Shown here piece after piece: positions 9,266 through 18,842 of a stretch of 64,000 nt of DNA. Each line of letters begins with the position of its first letter. Within the stretch, counting starts at the first letter, position 1. The stretch spans positions 1-64,000 of the forward strand of contig NZ_MVHH01000014.1 of NCBI RefSeq assembly GCF_002086515.1, read 5' to 3'. Source of the DNA: Mycolicibacter arupensis (GTDB lineage: Bacteria; Actinomycetota; Actinomycetes; Mycobacteriales; Mycobacteriaceae). The position numbers and the translations under genes are program-made. The notes under the pieces are model-generated. The model saw only the letters and a program-made list of their open reading frames with translations, made no database searches and was not told the DNA's origin.

Positions 9266-10018
9266 TCAGCGCGGGGCCATGCGGATGGCACCGTCGAGGC
9301 GGATGACCTCGCCGTTGAGCATCGGGTTGTTGATGATGTGCTCGGCCAGTGCGCCGTACTCGTCGGGGTCACCCAGACGCGACGGGTGCGGCACCTGCGC
9401 GCCCAGCGACTTCTGCGCCTCCTCGGGCAGCGAGCCCAGCAGCGGCGTCTTGAACAGGCCCGGCGCGATGGTGCAGACCCGGATCAGGTCACGCGACAGG
9501 TCCCGCGCGATCGGCAGGGTCATGCCGACCACGCCGCCCTTGGACGCCGAGTAGGCGGCCTGCCCGATCTGGCCCTCGAACGCCGCCACCGAGGCGGTGT
9601 TGATGATGACGCCACGCTCACCGTCGATGGGCTCGGTCTTGGCGATCCGCTCGGCCGAGAGCCGCAGGACGTTGAAGGTGCCGATCAGGTTCACCTGGAT
9701 GATCTTGGTGAACGCGTCCAGCGGGAACGCACCGTCTTTGCTCAGCGTCTTGATCGCGTTGCCGATTCCGGCGCAGTTGACGTTGATGCGCACCGGTCCC
9801 ATGGACTCCGCGACATCCAGGGCCGCCGTGACGGCCTCGGGGTCGGCCACGTTGGCCTCGACGAAGCGGGCCCGGTCGCCGAGCTCCTTGACGGTGTCCT
9901 CACCGCGGAGGTCGATCACCACGACCTGTCCACCGGCGTCCAGCAGGCGCTTGGCGGTCGCCAAGCCCAATCCGGAAGCACCGCCGGTGACAACGGCTAC
10001 CGCGTCTTTGATCTGCAC
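9266..10018 (-). CDS. SDR, type-II 3-hydroxyacyl-CoA dehydrogenase-like
   Basis: This is a 250-residue short-chain dehydrogenase from the GTG at 10018, which gives the same length as Rv1144 as I remember it. The coenzyme motif is TGGASGLG and the NAD preference is suggested by Asp in VVVIDLRG. The catalytic residues are Ser in [14 protein letters not shown] and YSASKGG (Tyr and Lys). The overall pattern matches HSD10-like 3-hydroxyacyl-CoA dehydrogenases, which oxidise branched or steroid acyl-CoA intermediates. It sits between mcr and the nitronate monooxygenase on the minus strand, consistent with a role in branched-chain beta-oxidation. Confidence 0.85.
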   Translation of the reverse strand: MQIKDAVAVVTGGASGLGLATAKRLLDAGGQVVVIDLRGEDTVKELGDRARFVEANVADPEAVTAALDVAESMGPVRINVNCAGIGNAIKTLSKDGAFPLDAFTKIIQVNLIGTFNVLRLSAERIAKTEPIDGERGVIINTASVAAFEGQIGQAAYSASKGGVVGMTLPIARDLSRDLIRVCTIAPGLFKTPLLGSLPEEAQKSLGAQVPHPSRLGDPDEYGALAEHIINNPMLNGEVIRLDGAIRMAPR

Positions 10019-10034
10019 TCTCGTGGCCCCTCTC

Positions 10035-10062
10035 AGTCCCAACCGTCTGGTTGGTCGGGACT
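10035..10062 (-). terminator. Hairpin between mcr and the SDR gene
   Basis: AGTCCC (10035-10040) pairs with GGGACT (10057-10062), and AACC pairs with GGTT around a gtct loop, giving ten base pairs with a bulge. It overlaps the mcr stop codon and lies 17 bases before the SDR start. It could attenuate read-through or adjust the relative expression of the two genes. The inner CCAACC-gtct-GGTTGG could equally be a repressor site. Confidence 0.4.
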
Positions 10063-11146
10063 ATACCCAGTCCCCCAGGATGGAGTCGTTGTCGGCTCCC
10101 AGAACCGCGGGCGGGGTCGGGACGTCGGGGGCGCTGCGGGAGAACCGCGGCGCGGGCATCGGCTGCAGATAACCGTTGACGTCGTAGAAGGTGTCGCGTT
10201 CGGCGATGTGCGAGTCGGTCTGCACCTCGGCGAAGGACAGCACCGGTGCCACGCAGGCGTCCGAACCGGCAAAGACTGTGGCCCAGTGGTCGCGATCGTG
10301 AGCGGCGAACGCCTCGGTGAGGGTGGCCCGAAGCTGCGGCCAGCCGCTGACGTCGTTCTGCGCCGGCAACGCCGCGGGATCCAGCTCCAGCTTGGCCAGC
10401 AGTTCGGCGTAGAACTGCGGCTCGATAGCACCGACCGACACGTACTTGCCGTCGGCACATTCGTAGGTGTCGTAGTAGGGCGCTCCGGTGTCGAGCATGT
10501 TGACACCACGCTCGTCACTCCACATGCCCTGGGCACGGAAGCTCCACATCATCGCCGAGAGCACGCTGGCCCCGTCGACCATGGCCGCGTCGATCACCTG
10601 GCCCTTGCCGGACCGCTGCCGCTCCCACAGTGCGGCCAGGATGCCGACCAGCAGGAACATCGAGCCACCGCCGAAGTCGCCGGCCAGGTTCAGCGGCGGG
10701 ACCGGCTTCTCGCCGTTGCGCCCGATCGCGTGCAGAACGCCGGTGATCGAGATGTAGTTGATGTCATGGCCGGCCTGCTGCGCACGGGGACCGGACTGGC
10801 CCCAGCCCGTCATCCGGCCGTAGATCAACCGCTCGTTGACCTTGGCGCAGTCCTCGGGGCCCAGGCCCAAGCGCTCGGTGACACCCGGGCGGAAGCCCTC
10901 GATCAGCACATCGGCCTTGGCCACCAGCTGCAGCACCAGGTCGCGACCTTCCGGCGACTTCAGGTCGGCGGTCACCGAGCGCCGGTTGCGCAGCATGGCG
11001 TCCTTGCTGGGCCCGCCACCGAACTTGGGCTGCCGATCCACGCGGACCACCTCGGCGCCCAGGTCGCCCAGGATCATCGCCGCGTGCGGCCCCGGTCCGA
11101 TCCCGGCCAGTTCGATGACCCGCAGCCCCGCCAGTGGTCCCGCCAT
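10061..11146 (-). CDS. mcr: Alpha-methylacyl-CoA racemase
   Basis: This is a 361-residue family III (CaiB/BaiF-type) CoA enzyme. It matches M. tuberculosis Mcr over its whole length from memory ([23 protein letters not shown], [26 protein letters not shown]). It epimerises the 2-methyl centre of branched acyl-CoAs so that beta-oxidation can proceed; in the known enzyme the base pair is His126/Asp156 with Glu241, and the surrounding segments are intact here. The ATG at 11146 has a strong GGAGG site; the frame stays open upstream, but that part is antisense to the crotonase gene. It is divergent from that crotonase and heads the mcr-SDR-monooxygenase operon. Confidence 0.93.
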   Translation of the reverse strand: MAGPLAGLRVIELAGIGPGPHAAMILGDLGAEVVRVDRQPKFGGGPSKDAMLRNRRSVTADLKSPEGRDLVLQLVAKADVLIEGFRPGVTERLGLGPEDCAKVNERLIYGRMTGWGQSGPRAQQAGHDINYISITGVLHAIGRNGEKPVPPLNLAGDFGGGSMFLLVGILAALWERQRSGKGQVIDAAMVDGASVLSAMMWSFRAQGMWSDERGVNMLDTGAPYYDTYECADGKYVSVGAIEPQFYAELLAKLELDPAALPAQNDVSGWPQLRATLTEAFAAHDRDHWATVFAGSDACVAPVLSFAEVQTDSHIAERDTFYDVNGYLQPMPAPRFSRSAPDVPTPPAVLGADNDSILGDWV

Positions 11147-11197
11147 ATCTGCCTCCTCGTCGAATGCCTGTGTGTTCTGCATCCTAAGGTGACACCC

Positions 11198-11995
11198 ATG
11201 ACTGCAATCGACTCCCTTGCGCCGGTCGCGGGACTGACCGTCACGTTGTCCGACGGAGTTCTCGCGGTGACCATCGACCGTCCCGACAGCCTCAACTCGG
11301 TGACCACCGGGGTGCTGGCCGGTATCGCCGACGCCATGGAGGCTGCCGCCCGCGACCCGCGGGTGCGGGTGGTGCGGTTCGGCGGTGCGGGGCGCGGCTT
11401 CTGCTCGGGCGCGGGGATCAGTGCCGAGGATGCGACCGATGACCTGGCGACCGAGATCATCGTCGCCGCCAATCGGGCGATCCGGGCGATGGTCACGTTG
11501 CCCCGGCCGATTGTGGCCGTGGTGCAGGGTCCCGCTGCCGGCATCGGGGTGTCGCTGGCGTTGGCCTGCGACCTGATCGTCGCGTCGGACAAGGCGTTTT
11601 TCCTGTTGGCGTTCACCAAGATCGGGCTGATGCCCGACGGCGGGGCTTCGGCACTGGTCGCCGCGGCGATCGGCCGGACGCGCGCCATGCGGCTGGCCCT
11701 GCTGGCCGAACGGCTCTCTGCCGCGGACGCATTGGAGTGGGGTCTGATCAGCGCGGTGCACCCCGCCGAGGAGTTCGACGCCGAGGTGGACAAGCTGCTG
11801 GCCGGCCTGCTGGCTGGGCCCGCCGCAGCGTTGGCCAAGACCAAGCACGCCATCAACACCGCGACCCTGACCGAGCTCGATGCGACGCTGGACCGCGAAT
11901 ACGTCGGGCAGTCAATCCTGTTGAACTCCCACGACTTCCGCGAGGGCACCCGGGCGTTTCAGGAGCGACGCTCCCCCACCTTCACCGACTCCTAA
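11198..11995 (+). CDS. Crotonase-family protein lacking hydratase glutamates
   Basis: This is a 265-residue enoyl-CoA hydratase/isomerase-fold protein, positioned like EchA10 (Rv1142c). The oxyanion-hole segments are present (FCSGAGIS and [15 protein letters not shown]). The two catalytic glutamates of classical hydratases are replaced: one region reads GVSLAL and the other MPDGGAS (Asp). That pattern is usual in Delta3-Delta2 isomerase-like or other crotonases, so simple hydration is not predicted. The start is the ATG at 11198, 51 bases from the divergent mcr start, so the pair may share control. Confidence 0.85.
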   Translation: MTAIDSLAPVAGLTVTLSDGVLAVTIDRPDSLNSVTTGVLAGIADAMEAAARDPRVRVVRFGGAGRGFCSGAGISAEDATDDLATEIIVAANRAIRAMVTLPRPIVAVVQGPAAGIGVSLALACDLIVASDKAFFLLAFTKIGLMPDGGASALVAAAIGRTRAMRLALLAERLSAADALEWGLISAVHPAEEFDAEVDKLLAGLLAGPAAALAKTKHAINTATLTELDATLDREYVGQSILLNSHDFREGTRAFQERRSPTFTDS

Positions 11996-12003
11996 CCCGG
12001 TGC

Positions 12004-12061
12004 CGAGCGTGCGCAGAATGCCACGCTCGACGGTGTGTCGCTGCGCAGACACGCACGCTCG
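12004..12061. repeat. Intergenic palindrome between convergent genes
   Basis: CGAGCGTGCG at 12004-12013 pairs perfectly with CGCACGCTCG at 12052-12061, and GCGCAG/CTGCGC offers an alternative inner pairing. An extra copy of cacgctcg lies inside. The element fills the short gap between the stop of the crotonase (11995) and the convergent CPBP gene, so it is well placed as a bidirectional terminator. Its outer end gccgagcgtg is shared with the palindrome at 24918. Confidence 0.65.
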
Positions 12062-12083
12062 CCCAAAGAAATGGGGCGCGGGC

Positions 12084-12803
12084 TTACAGCCCGAACAGGG
12101 GCGGCAACGCCAGCACCATCATCAGGCCCCACACCAGGTGGGTCAGCACCGGCGCCAGGATGCCACCGGTGGCGCGGCGCTCCATGGCGCAGACGCTGCC
12201 GAGCACCAGCGCGGCCAGCCCCACCATGATGTTGCCGGCGGTCATCATCGCCGCGACATAGAGCACAGTGGAGAACACCAGCGGTGAGTGGCGGCCGAAG
12301 GCACTGAACAGGGCGCCGCGGAAGAACAACTCCTCGGCGATCGCGTTGAGCAGGGCGATCAGCACCACCAGCCGCCAGGACACCTCGGTGGTGTAGGCCA
12401 GGATCGCCACCACCTGATTGGCCAGCAGCGGAATGTCCTGAACCGCAAGCCCGCCCAGTATGAACAGGCAACCGAGAACCAGGCCCACACCGGTTCCGGT
12501 GAACACCGGCCGCTCGTTACGCCCCCGGAACCGCAGCACGCCCAGGTGCAACGGCCCGGCCGCGACCGCCCCCACCGTCCAGACCGCGGCCAACACCAGC
12601 GACAACCAGTAGAACGCCGGATCGCCGGGCAGCTTGCTGTGCATCAGACTGAGCACGGCGGCACCGATCACCACCACGATCCCGACCACGACGCGGCGTC
12701 GCTGCACCACTGCCCGCGGCTCGTGATAGGGCAGGGCGACTCGGGTGATGATGTCGGTGATCTCGCGCAGCAGGCCGGGGCGGGTTGGACTGATCTGGGT
12801 CAT
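12084..12803 (-). CDS. CPBP-family intramembrane metalloprotease
   Basis: This is a 239-residue membrane protein with about seven hydrophobic segments. The family signature EExxxR is present as AEELFFRG, and a second histidine motif appears as LTHLVWG, both inside the membrane as expected for CPBP (CAAX/Rce1-like, glutamic-type) proteases. The ATG at 12803 (MTQISPTRP) has GAGGGG about ten bases upstream; an ATG at 12836 is an alternative. The natural substrate is unknown; bacterial members are linked to bacteriocin self-immunity and signalling. It lies alone on the minus strand, convergent with the crotonase. Confidence 0.82.
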   Translation of the reverse strand: MTQISPTRPGLLREITDIITRVALPYHEPRAVVQRRRVVVGIVVVIGAAVLSLMHSKLPGDPAFYWLSLVLAAVWTVGAVAAGPLHLGVLRFRGRNERPVFTGTGVGLVLGCLFILGGLAVQDIPLLANQVVAILAYTTEVSWRLVVLIALLNAIAEELFFRGALFSAFGRHSPLVFSTVLYVAAMMTAGNIMVGLAALVLGSVCAMERRATGGILAPVLTHLVWGLMMVLALPPLFGL

Positions 12804-12881
12804 CGGGCGGCGTCCCCTCAGCGGCGGGTTGAGCAACGTCCCTAACGTAGCGGCGAATCGGCGGCCGTTGGCCCGAATGCG

Positions 12882-13400
12882 CTAGTTCGCCCGATGGACT
12901 TCCCTCAAGAGCCCGTAGCCCACCGCGTTGTACCGATTGTTGTCGACCTCGGCATCGCTGAGTTCACGGCGCACCTTGCCCGGCACCCCCGCCACCAGGG
13001 ATCGGGGCGGAACCACCATGCCCTGCGGGATCACCGCGCCGGCGGCCACGAGCGACCCCTCGCCCACCACGGCACCGTTGAGCACGATCGCCCCCATGCC
13101 GATCAGACAGCCATCACCGATGGTGCAGCCATGCAGCACCGCGTTGTGCCCGACGCTGACGTGCTGCCCGACTCGGCAGGGAAAGTCCTTGTCGACGTGG
13201 ATGGTGACCCCGTCTTGGATGTTGGACTCGGCACCGATCTCGATCGGTTCGACCTCGGCGCGCAGCGTCGCCGAGTACCACACGCTGGCCCCGGCGGCCA
13301 GGCTGACCTGGCCGATCAGGGTCGCGTTGGGTGCCACCCACGCCTCCGCGTCCAGCTGCGGGGCGTGGCCTCCAATCGGGATGATCAACGGCTCCGGCAC
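12882..13400 (-). CDS. Gamma-carbonic-anhydrase-like hexapeptide protein
   Basis: This is a 172-residue left-handed beta-helix protein with repeated hexapeptides (GAESNIQDGVTIHVD, GHNAVLHGCTIGDGCLIGMGA). The metal-binding histidines of the gamma-carbonic anhydrase/PaaY-YrdA group are visible in TIHVD, VSVGHNAVLHG and the spacing between them. The GTG at 13400 (VPEPLIIPIGG) avoids overlap; a GTG at 13422-13420 would overlap the upstream crotonase. It follows the thiolase and crotonase on the minus strand. PaaY homologues act as thioesterases protecting CoA pathways, which would suit that context, but the activity is not shown. Confidence 0.8.
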   Translation of the reverse strand: MPEPLIIPIGGHAPQLDAEAWVAPNATLIGQVSLAAGASVWYSATLRAEVEPIEIGAESNIQDGVTIHVDKDFPCRVGQHVSVGHNAVLHGCTIGDGCLIGMGAIVLNGAVVGEGSLVAAGAVIPQGMVVPPRSLVAGVPGKVRRELSDAEVDNNRYNAVGYGLLREVHRAN

Positions 13401-13405
13401 GCCGG

Positions 13406-14194
13406 TCAACGGGCCTTCCACACCGGGGCGCGCTTCTCGGCGAACGCCCGCGGGCCCTCCTTGGCGTCCTCGGACCGAAGCAGGGTGGAGAACTCGCGCC
13501 CGGTCCTGGCCCAGCCCGACACCTCGTCGGTGATGACGCCGTCATCGACCCCGTAGGCGATCCGCTTGCTGGCCTGCACCGACAGCGGCGCGTTGCCGGT
13601 GATGCGTTCGGCCAGCTCCAGCGCTGCTTCCAGGGCCTTGCCGTCCTCGACCACCCGGTTGACCAATCCCCACTGGGCCGCGTCTGCCGCGGAGATCGGG
13701 TCCCCGGTGTAGAGCAGTTCGAGGGCGACCTTGCGGGGCAGCTGGTCGACGATGCGGAACACGCCGCCCGCCCCGGCAACCAGACCCCGCTTGACCTCGG
13801 GCAGCCCGAACTGGGCCCGCTGCTCGGCGATCACCAGGTCGCTGGCCAGCGCCAGTTCGGTGCCGCCACCGAGCGCGGTGCCGTTGACCGCGGCGATGGT
13901 GGGCTTGTCGATGAAGTGCTGCACGTAGCCGGCGAAGCCCCACTCCGGGTGTTCGGGGTGAAAGATGTTCTCCCGGTTGGCGATCGCCTTGAGGTCGGCT
14001 CCGGCGCTGAACGACTTGTCGCCGGCGCCGGTGAGCACCACCGCGCGCACCTCGTCGTCGGCTTGCGCCTGTGCCAGGGCATCGCCGATCCCGGCGCTCA
14101 CAGCGCCGTTGATGGCGTTGCGGGCGTCGGGCCGGTTGATCGTGATCAGCAGGACATTGCCGCGCCGCTCTACCAGAACGGCGGCGTCACTCAC
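13406..14194 (-). CDS. Enoyl-CoA hydratase (crotonase family)
   Basis: This is a 262-residue crotonase with both hydratase glutamates in place: one in LGGGTELALASD and one in FGLPEVKRG. The oxyanion-hole motif is FSAGADLKA and the C-terminus DAKEGPRAFAEKRAPVWK is typical of mycobacterial EchA proteins. It should hydrate trans-2-enoyl-CoA to 3-hydroxyacyl-CoA. The GTG start at 14194 overlaps the thiolase stop by four bases (GTGA), so the two are translationally coupled and likely catalyse successive beta-oxidation steps. Confidence 0.88.
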   Translation of the reverse strand: MSDAAVLVERRGNVLLITINRPDARNAINGAVSAGIGDALAQAQADDEVRAVVLTGAGDKSFSAGADLKAIANRENIFHPEHPEWGFAGYVQHFIDKPTIAAVNGTALGGGTELALASDLVIAEQRAQFGLPEVKRGLVAGAGGVFRIVDQLPRKVALELLYTGDPISAADAAQWGLVNRVVEDGKALEAALELAERITGNAPLSVQASKRIAYGVDDGVITDEVSGWARTGREFSTLLRSEDAKEGPRAFAEKRAPVWKAR

Positions 14195-15336
14195 AGCAGC
14201 TCCAAAATGGTGGCGTTGGCCTGGCCGCCGCCCTCACACATGGTCTGCAGGCCGTAGCGAATCCCGTTGGCGCGCATGTGGTACAGCATGGTGGTCATGA
14301 TCCGGGCGCCGGAGCCGCCGAGCGGGTGGCCCAGTGCGATGGCCCCACCGTTGGGGTTGAGCTTCTTGGGGTCGGCACCGATCTCGGCGAGCCAGGCCAT
14401 GGGCACCGGGGCGAACGCCTCGTTGACCTCGAACACCCCGATGTCGTCGACACTGAGCCCCGAGCGCTGCAGCGCCTTCTGGGTGGCCGGGATCGGCGCG
14501 GACAGCATCATCACCGGGTCGGCACCAGCCAGGGTCGCGGTGTGCACCCGCGCCAGCGGGGTCAGCCCCAGTTCCTTGGCCTTCTCCGCCGACATGAACA
14601 GCAACGCGGCCGAGCCGTCCGAGATCTGGCTGGAGTTACCGGCGTGGATCACGCCGTCCTCCTTGAAGGCGGGCTTGAGCTGGGCCATCTTCTCCAGCGT
14701 GGTGCCGCGGCGGATGCCCTCGTCCTCGCTGACGACGTTGCCCTCGGGGTCGGTGATCGAGACGATCTCGTCCTTGAAAGCACCCGCGTCCTGGGCCGCG
14801 CCGGCCTTGTCGTGGGACGCCAGCGCGAACTCGTCCAGCGCGGTGCGGGTCAGGCCCCACTTGGTGGCCATCATCTCCGCACCGATGCCCTGGTTGGGGG
14901 TCTGGGTGTAGCGCGCCTTGAAGGAGTCACCGTAGGGCCGGCCACCGTTGGCCAGCGAGGAGCCCATCGGGGTCCGCGACATCGACTCGACCCCACCGGC
15001 GACCACGACGTCGTAGTGTCCGGCGATCACGCCGGCGGCGGCAAAGTGCACCGACTGCTGGCTGGAACCACACTGGCGGTCCACCGTCACCGCGGGCACC
15101 GTCTCCGGCCAGCCGGCGCTCAGCACGGCGGTGCGGCCGATGTCGAGGGCCTGCTCACCGGCCTGCATCACACAGCCCCAGATCACGTCGTCGACCAGCG
15201 CCGGGTCCACGCCGGCCCGGGTTACCAGGCCGTTGAGCACCTGGGCGGACAGCTCGGCCGGGTGCACCCCGGACAGTCCGCCGTTGCGCTTGCCGACAGG
15301 CGCGCGCACCGCTTCGACGATGACGGCTTCAGCCAT
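14191..15336 (-). CDS. Thiolase (acetyl-CoA acyltransferase)
   Basis: This is a 381-residue degradative-type thiolase. The nucleophilic Cys89 lies in DRQCGSSQQS. The other catalytic blocks are NEAFAPVP, the histidine in GHPLGGSGARI and the second cysteine in CEGGGQAN. It cleaves 3-ketoacyl-CoA to acetyl-CoA (or propionyl-CoA) and a shortened acyl-CoA. The ATG at 15336 has AGGAGC upstream. It is the first gene of a minus-strand operon with the crotonase and probably the hexapeptide protein, and is divergent from the NAD(P)-binding protein at 15440. Steroid or fatty acyl substrates cannot be distinguished. Confidence 0.92.
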   Translation of the reverse strand: MAEAVIVEAVRAPVGKRNGGLSGVHPAELSAQVLNGLVTRAGVDPALVDDVIWGCVMQAGEQALDIGRTAVLSAGWPETVPAVTVDRQCGSSQQSVHFAAAGVIAGHYDVVVAGGVESMSRTPMGSSLANGGRPYGDSFKARYTQTPNQGIGAEMMATKWGLTRTALDEFALASHDKAGAAQDAGAFKDEIVSITDPEGNVVSEDEGIRRGTTLEKMAQLKPAFKEDGVIHAGNSSQISDGSAALLFMSAEKAKELGLTPLARVHTATLAGADPVMMLSAPIPATQKALQRSGLSVDDIGVFEVNEAFAPVPMAWLAEIGADPKKLNPNGGAIALGHPLGGSGARIMTTMLYHMRANGIRYGLQTMCEGGGQANATILELL

Positions 15337-15439
15337 GGGTGCTCCTTAGTTTGTTCGCGGTTTGTTGCCTCGATTGTCAACCGGGCCGCTCGACGCTCGT
15401 CAGCGGGGGTCACTCCGGGGCTCGCGTACCGTCGGATCC

Positions 15440-16111
15440 ATGGCACGCATCGTGATCATCGGCGGCCACGGCAAGGTCGCCCTGCTGCTCGCCCCGCTCC
15501 TGACTCAAGCCCATCACCAGGTCGCTTCGGTGTTCCGCAATCCCGAGCACGCCCAGGAGGTCGCGGCCACCGGTGCGGTCCCGGTGGTGGCCGACATCGA
15601 GCGGCTCGACACCGACGGGCTGAGCCGCCTGCTGGCCGCCCACGATGCGGTGGTGTTCTCCGCCGGTGCCGGCGGCGGTGACCCCGCCCGGACCTACGCC
15701 GTGGACCGCGACGCCGCCATCCGCACCATCGACGCCGCGGCACAGGCCGGTGTCCGGCGGTTTGTGATGGTCTCCTACTTCGGCGCCGGACCTGATCACG
15801 GCGTTCCCGAGGGTGATTCCTTCTATCCGTACGCGCAGGCCAAAGCCGCCGCCGACGCCCATCTACGCTCCAGCGACCTGGAGTGGACGGTGCTGGGTCC
15901 GAGCCGGCTCACCCTCGAGCCTGCGACCGGCCGGATCGCCGTCGGCCCGGGCAGCGGAAAAGGCACCGTCAAAGGCGAGGTCTCCCGCGGCAACGTCGCG
16001 TTGGTGATCGCGGCCTGCCTGGCCGACGACGCGACCATCGGCCGCACCATCGACTTCAACGACGGCCCCAACCCGATCCCGGAGGCCCTTGCCGAGGGTC
16101 CGGCCGAGTAA
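15440..16111 (+). CDS. NAD(P)H-binding atypical SDR
   Basis: This is a 223-residue Rossmann-fold protein of the NAD(P)-binding (NmrA/SDR_a5-like) group. The dinucleotide motif is GGHGKVALLLAPLL at the extreme N-terminus, and the segment VRRFVMVSYFGAG with YPYAQAKAAAD follows the atypical-SDR pattern. It is similar to yeast YwnB/HSCARG-type redox sensors, so an enzymatic role is not certain. The ATG at 15440 is used; the upstream frame from 15362 lacks protein-like character. It is divergent from the thiolase and followed by the B12 riboswitch. Confidence 0.78.
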   Translation: MARIVIIGGHGKVALLLAPLLTQAHHQVASVFRNPEHAQEVAATGAVPVVADIERLDTDGLSRLLAAHDAVVFSAGAGGGDPARTYAVDRDAAIRTIDAAAQAGVRRFVMVSYFGAGPDHGVPEGDSFYPYAQAKAAADAHLRSSDLEWTVLGPSRLTLEPATGRIAVGPGSGKGTVKGEVSRGNVALVIAACLADDATIGRTIDFNDGPNPIPEALAEGPAE

Positions 16112-16168
16112 TCTCGATCACGCAACTGGTCTGCCGTTGCCGCACGTAGTCGCGGTCTCGGCATCGAG

Positions 16169-16353
16169 CGCACCACGGTTTTTGTGGAGCGCGAGAGGGA
16201 ACCCGGTGAGAATCCGGGACTGTCCCGCAGCGGTATGCAGGAACGACCGCCGTCATAAGCACTGGTCACAGGGTTCGCCCACCGACTGGGAAGCGACGGC
16301 CATTAGGAGCACCTCGGTGCGCGCCTGCGAGTCCGAATACCTGCCTGTTGTGC
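16169..16353 (+). promoter_or_regulatory. Cobalamin (B12) riboswitch upstream of metE
   Basis: The leader contains the conserved core elements of the cobalamin riboswitch in order. These are gagaGGGAAcccGGTGagaA near 16192-16211, CTGtCCCGCaGCGGTa near 16220-16235, and the 3' block agtCcgaATACCTGCC near 16330-16345. Flanking gcac/gtgc segments could close P1. Boundaries are approximate. In mycobacteria this riboswitch represses metE when B12 is available and MetH can work. About 140 bases separate it from the metE start and could hold the expression platform. Confidence 0.9.
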
Positions 16354-16496
16354 TGGGCGCGCCGCGCCCGGCGGATCAACGCCTCGCGGAATAGGCGTCT
16401 GGTTTTGAGGGTTGTGGTGCTTTATATAGGCACGGGACCGGATCAGCTGGGCGACTGCTGGCGTTGACCCACCCTCGTCAATCGAAGGACCACATC

Positions 16497-18767
16497 GTGA
16501 CCGTTCAACCTTTCACCGCCACCGTTCTCGGCACACCGCGCATCGGACCCCGCCGCGAACTCAAGCGAGCCACCGAGAGCTACTGGGCCGGCCGGATCGG
16601 CCAAGACGAACTGAAGAAGGTGGCCGCCGGCCTGCGCCGCGACACCTGGGCCCAACTGGCTGCTGCCGGACTGGACTCGGTACCGGTGAACACGTTCTCT
16701 TACTACGACCAGATGCTCGACACCGCGGTACTGCTGGGGGCGCTCCCGGCCCGGGTGGCCGGCGTCGCCGATGAGCTGGACCGCTACTTCGCCGCGGCGC
16801 GGGGCAATGCCGACATCGCCCCGCTGGAGATGACGAAGTGGTTCGACACGAACTACCACTACATCGTTCCCGAGATCGGTCCCGACACCACCTTCGCCTT
16901 GAACCCCGCCAAGGTGCTTTCCGAGCTCGCCGAGGCCACCGAGCAGGGCGTCAATGCCCGGCCGGTGATCATCGGACCGGTCACCTTCCTGTTGCTGAGC
17001 AAGGCGGTTGACGGTGCGGCAGCGCCGATTTCGCGCCTGGATGAGCTAACCGAGATCTACGCCGATCTGCTGGGCCAGTTGGCACAGGCCGGTGCCCAAT
17101 GGGTGCAGATCGACGAGCCGGTGCTGGTGATCGACATCTCCGCCGACGCCCCGGCGCTGGCCGAGCGGGTCTACAACCGCTTGGGTGCACTGACCAACCG
17201 TCCGTCGATCTTCGTGGCCACCTACTTCGGTGACCCCGGCGCCGGTTTGCCTGCGCTGGCCCGTACCCCGGTCGAGGCGATCGGTGTCGACCTGGTCTAC
17301 GGCGCCGACACCGCGATCGCCGCCGTTCCGCAGTTGGCGTCCAAGACCCTGGTCGCCGGTGTGGTCGACGGCCGCAACATCTGGCGCACCGACTTGCAGG
17401 CCGCGCTGGCCAAGCTGGCGAGCCTGCTGGGCTCGGCGGAGAGCGTTGCCGTCTCGACGTCGTGCTCGACGTTGCACGTGCCCTACTCGCTGGAGCCCGA
17501 GACCGGCCTGGACGACGCGCTGCGCAGCTGGCTGGCGTTCGGCGCCGAGAAGGTGACCGAAGTCGCCACGCTGGCCCGTGCCCTGCGCGACGGCCGCGAA
17601 GCCGTCGCCGAACAGATCGCCGCATCCAACGCCGCGGTCGCCTCCCGCACGACCGACCCGCGACTGAACAACGCGGCACTGCGCGCGCAGATCGCCGAGA
17701 TCACCTCGGCCGGTGTCCAGCGCGGCTCGGCTCAGGAGCGTCGCGCCGCCCAGGACGAGCGGCTGCACCTGCCGCCGCTGCCGACCACCACCATCGGTTC
17801 GTTCCCGCAGACCGTGGAGATCCGCAAGGCGCGCGCCGCCCTGGTCGCCGGGGAGATCGACGACGCCGAGTACACCAACCGGATGAAGGCCGAAGTGGCC
17901 GCCGTCATCAAGCTGCAGGAGGAGCTCGGCCTGGACGTGCTGGTGCACGGCGAGCCCGAACGCAACGACATGGTGCAGTACTTCGCCGAGCAGCTGGAGG
18001 GCTTCTTTGCCACCAGCAACGGTTGGGTGCAGTCCTACGGCAGCCGCTGCGTACGTCCGCCGGTGCTGTTCGGTGACGTCACACGCCCCACGCCGATGAC
18101 GGTCGAGTGGGCCACCTACGCCCAGTCGCTGACCGACAAGCCGGTCAAGGGCATGCTCACCGGGCCGGTCACCATCTTGGCCTGGTCGTTCGTCCGTGAC
18201 GACCAGCCGCTGGCCGACACCGCCTATCAGGTGGCGCTGGCGATCCGTGAGGAGACGGTGGACCTGGAGTCTGCCGGCATCGCGGTGATCCAGGTCGACG
18301 AGCCGGCCCTGCGTGAGCTGTTGCCGGTGCGCGACGCCGACAAGGCGGCCTACCTGGAGTGGGCGGTCGGCTCGTTCCGGCTGTCCACCTCGGGCGTGTC
18401 CAACGCGACGCAGATCCACACGCACCTGTGCTACTCGGAGTTCGGTGAGGTGATCGGTGCGATCGCGGACCTGGACGCCGACGTCACCTCGATCGAGGCG
18501 GCCCGCTCGCACATGGAGGTGCTCGACGACCTCAACGCGATCGGGTTCTCCAACGGTGTCGGGCCGGGCGTCTACGACATCCACTCGCCGCGTGTTCCCA
18601 GCACTGACGAGATGGCGTCGTCGCTACGCGAGGCACTGAGTGCCGTTCCCGCGCAACGCCTCTGGGTCAACCCGGATTGCGGCCTGAAGACCCGCAAGAC
18701 CGACGAGGTCACCGCATCCCTGGCCAACCTGGTCGCTGCCGCGAAGGAAGCCCGCGCCGGCCTGTGA
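16497..18767 (+). CDS. metE: Cobalamin-independent methionine synthase
   Basis: This is a 756-residue MetE with the two barrel halves of the family. It transfers the methyl group of methyl-tetrahydrofolate-polyglutamate to homocysteine without B12. The zinc ligands are all present in the C-terminal half: H643 and C645 (THLCYSE), E667 ([10 protein letters not shown]) and C728 (NPDCGLK). The GTG at 16497 follows GAAGGA and gives the normal start; an ATG 33 bases upstream lacks a site. A B12 riboswitch precedes it, and the downstream gene is a probable methylenetetrahydrofolate reductase that would supply its methyl donor. Confidence 0.97.
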   Translation: MTVQPFTATVLGTPRIGPRRELKRATESYWAGRIGQDELKKVAAGLRRDTWAQLAAAGLDSVPVNTFSYYDQMLDTAVLLGALPARVAGVADELDRYFAAARGNADIAPLEMTKWFDTNYHYIVPEIGPDTTFALNPAKVLSELAEATEQGVNARPVIIGPVTFLLLSKAVDGAAAPISRLDELTEIYADLLGQLAQAGAQWVQIDEPVLVIDISADAPALAERVYNRLGALTNRPSIFVATYFGDPGAGLPALARTPVEAIGVDLVYGADTAIAAVPQLASKTLVAGVVDGRNIWRTDLQAALAKLASLLGSAESVAVSTSCSTLHVPYSLEPETGLDDALRSWLAFGAEKVTEVATLARALRDGREAVAEQIAASNAAVASRTTDPRLNNAALRAQIAEITSAGVQRGSAQERRAAQDERLHLPPLPTTTIGSFPQTVEIRKARAALVAGEIDDAEYTNRMKAEVAAVIKLQEELGLDVLVHGEPERNDMVQYFAEQLEGFFATSNGWVQSYGSRCVRPPVLFGDVTRPTPMTVEWATYAQSLTDKPVKGMLTGPVTILAWSFVRDDQPLADTAYQVALAIREETVDLESAGIAVIQVDEPALRELLPVRDADKAAYLEWAVGSFRLSTSGVSNATQIHTHLCYSEFGEVIGAIADLDADVTSIEAARSHMEVLDDLNAIGFSNGVGPGVYDIHSPRVPSTDEMASSLREALSAVPAQRLWVNPDCGLKTRKTDEVTASLANLVAAAKEARAGL

Positions 18768-18773
18768 CCGTCT

Positions 18774-18814
18774 GACATGTTGCGCCCCAGAGCTTTTCTG
18801 GGGCGCAACATGTC
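18774..18814 (+). terminator. 18-bp perfect hairpin after metE
   Basis: GACATGTTGCGCCCCAGA (18774-18791) pairs perfectly with 18797-18814 around a gcttt loop. It begins seven bases after the metE stop and ends 28 bases before the next start codon on the same strand. No U-tract follows. It fits an I-shaped mycobacterial terminator, or an mRNA-stability element separating metE from the downstream gene in one transcript. Confidence 0.8.
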
Positions 18815-18842
18815 CGTTCCCCATCAGATACGGAGTTCCCTG

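Noticed and set aside
11147-11848. N-terminal extension of mcr upstream of 11146
   Set aside because: The frame stays open but is antisense to the crotonase gene, and the normal Mcr start with a perfect ribosome-binding site is at 11146.
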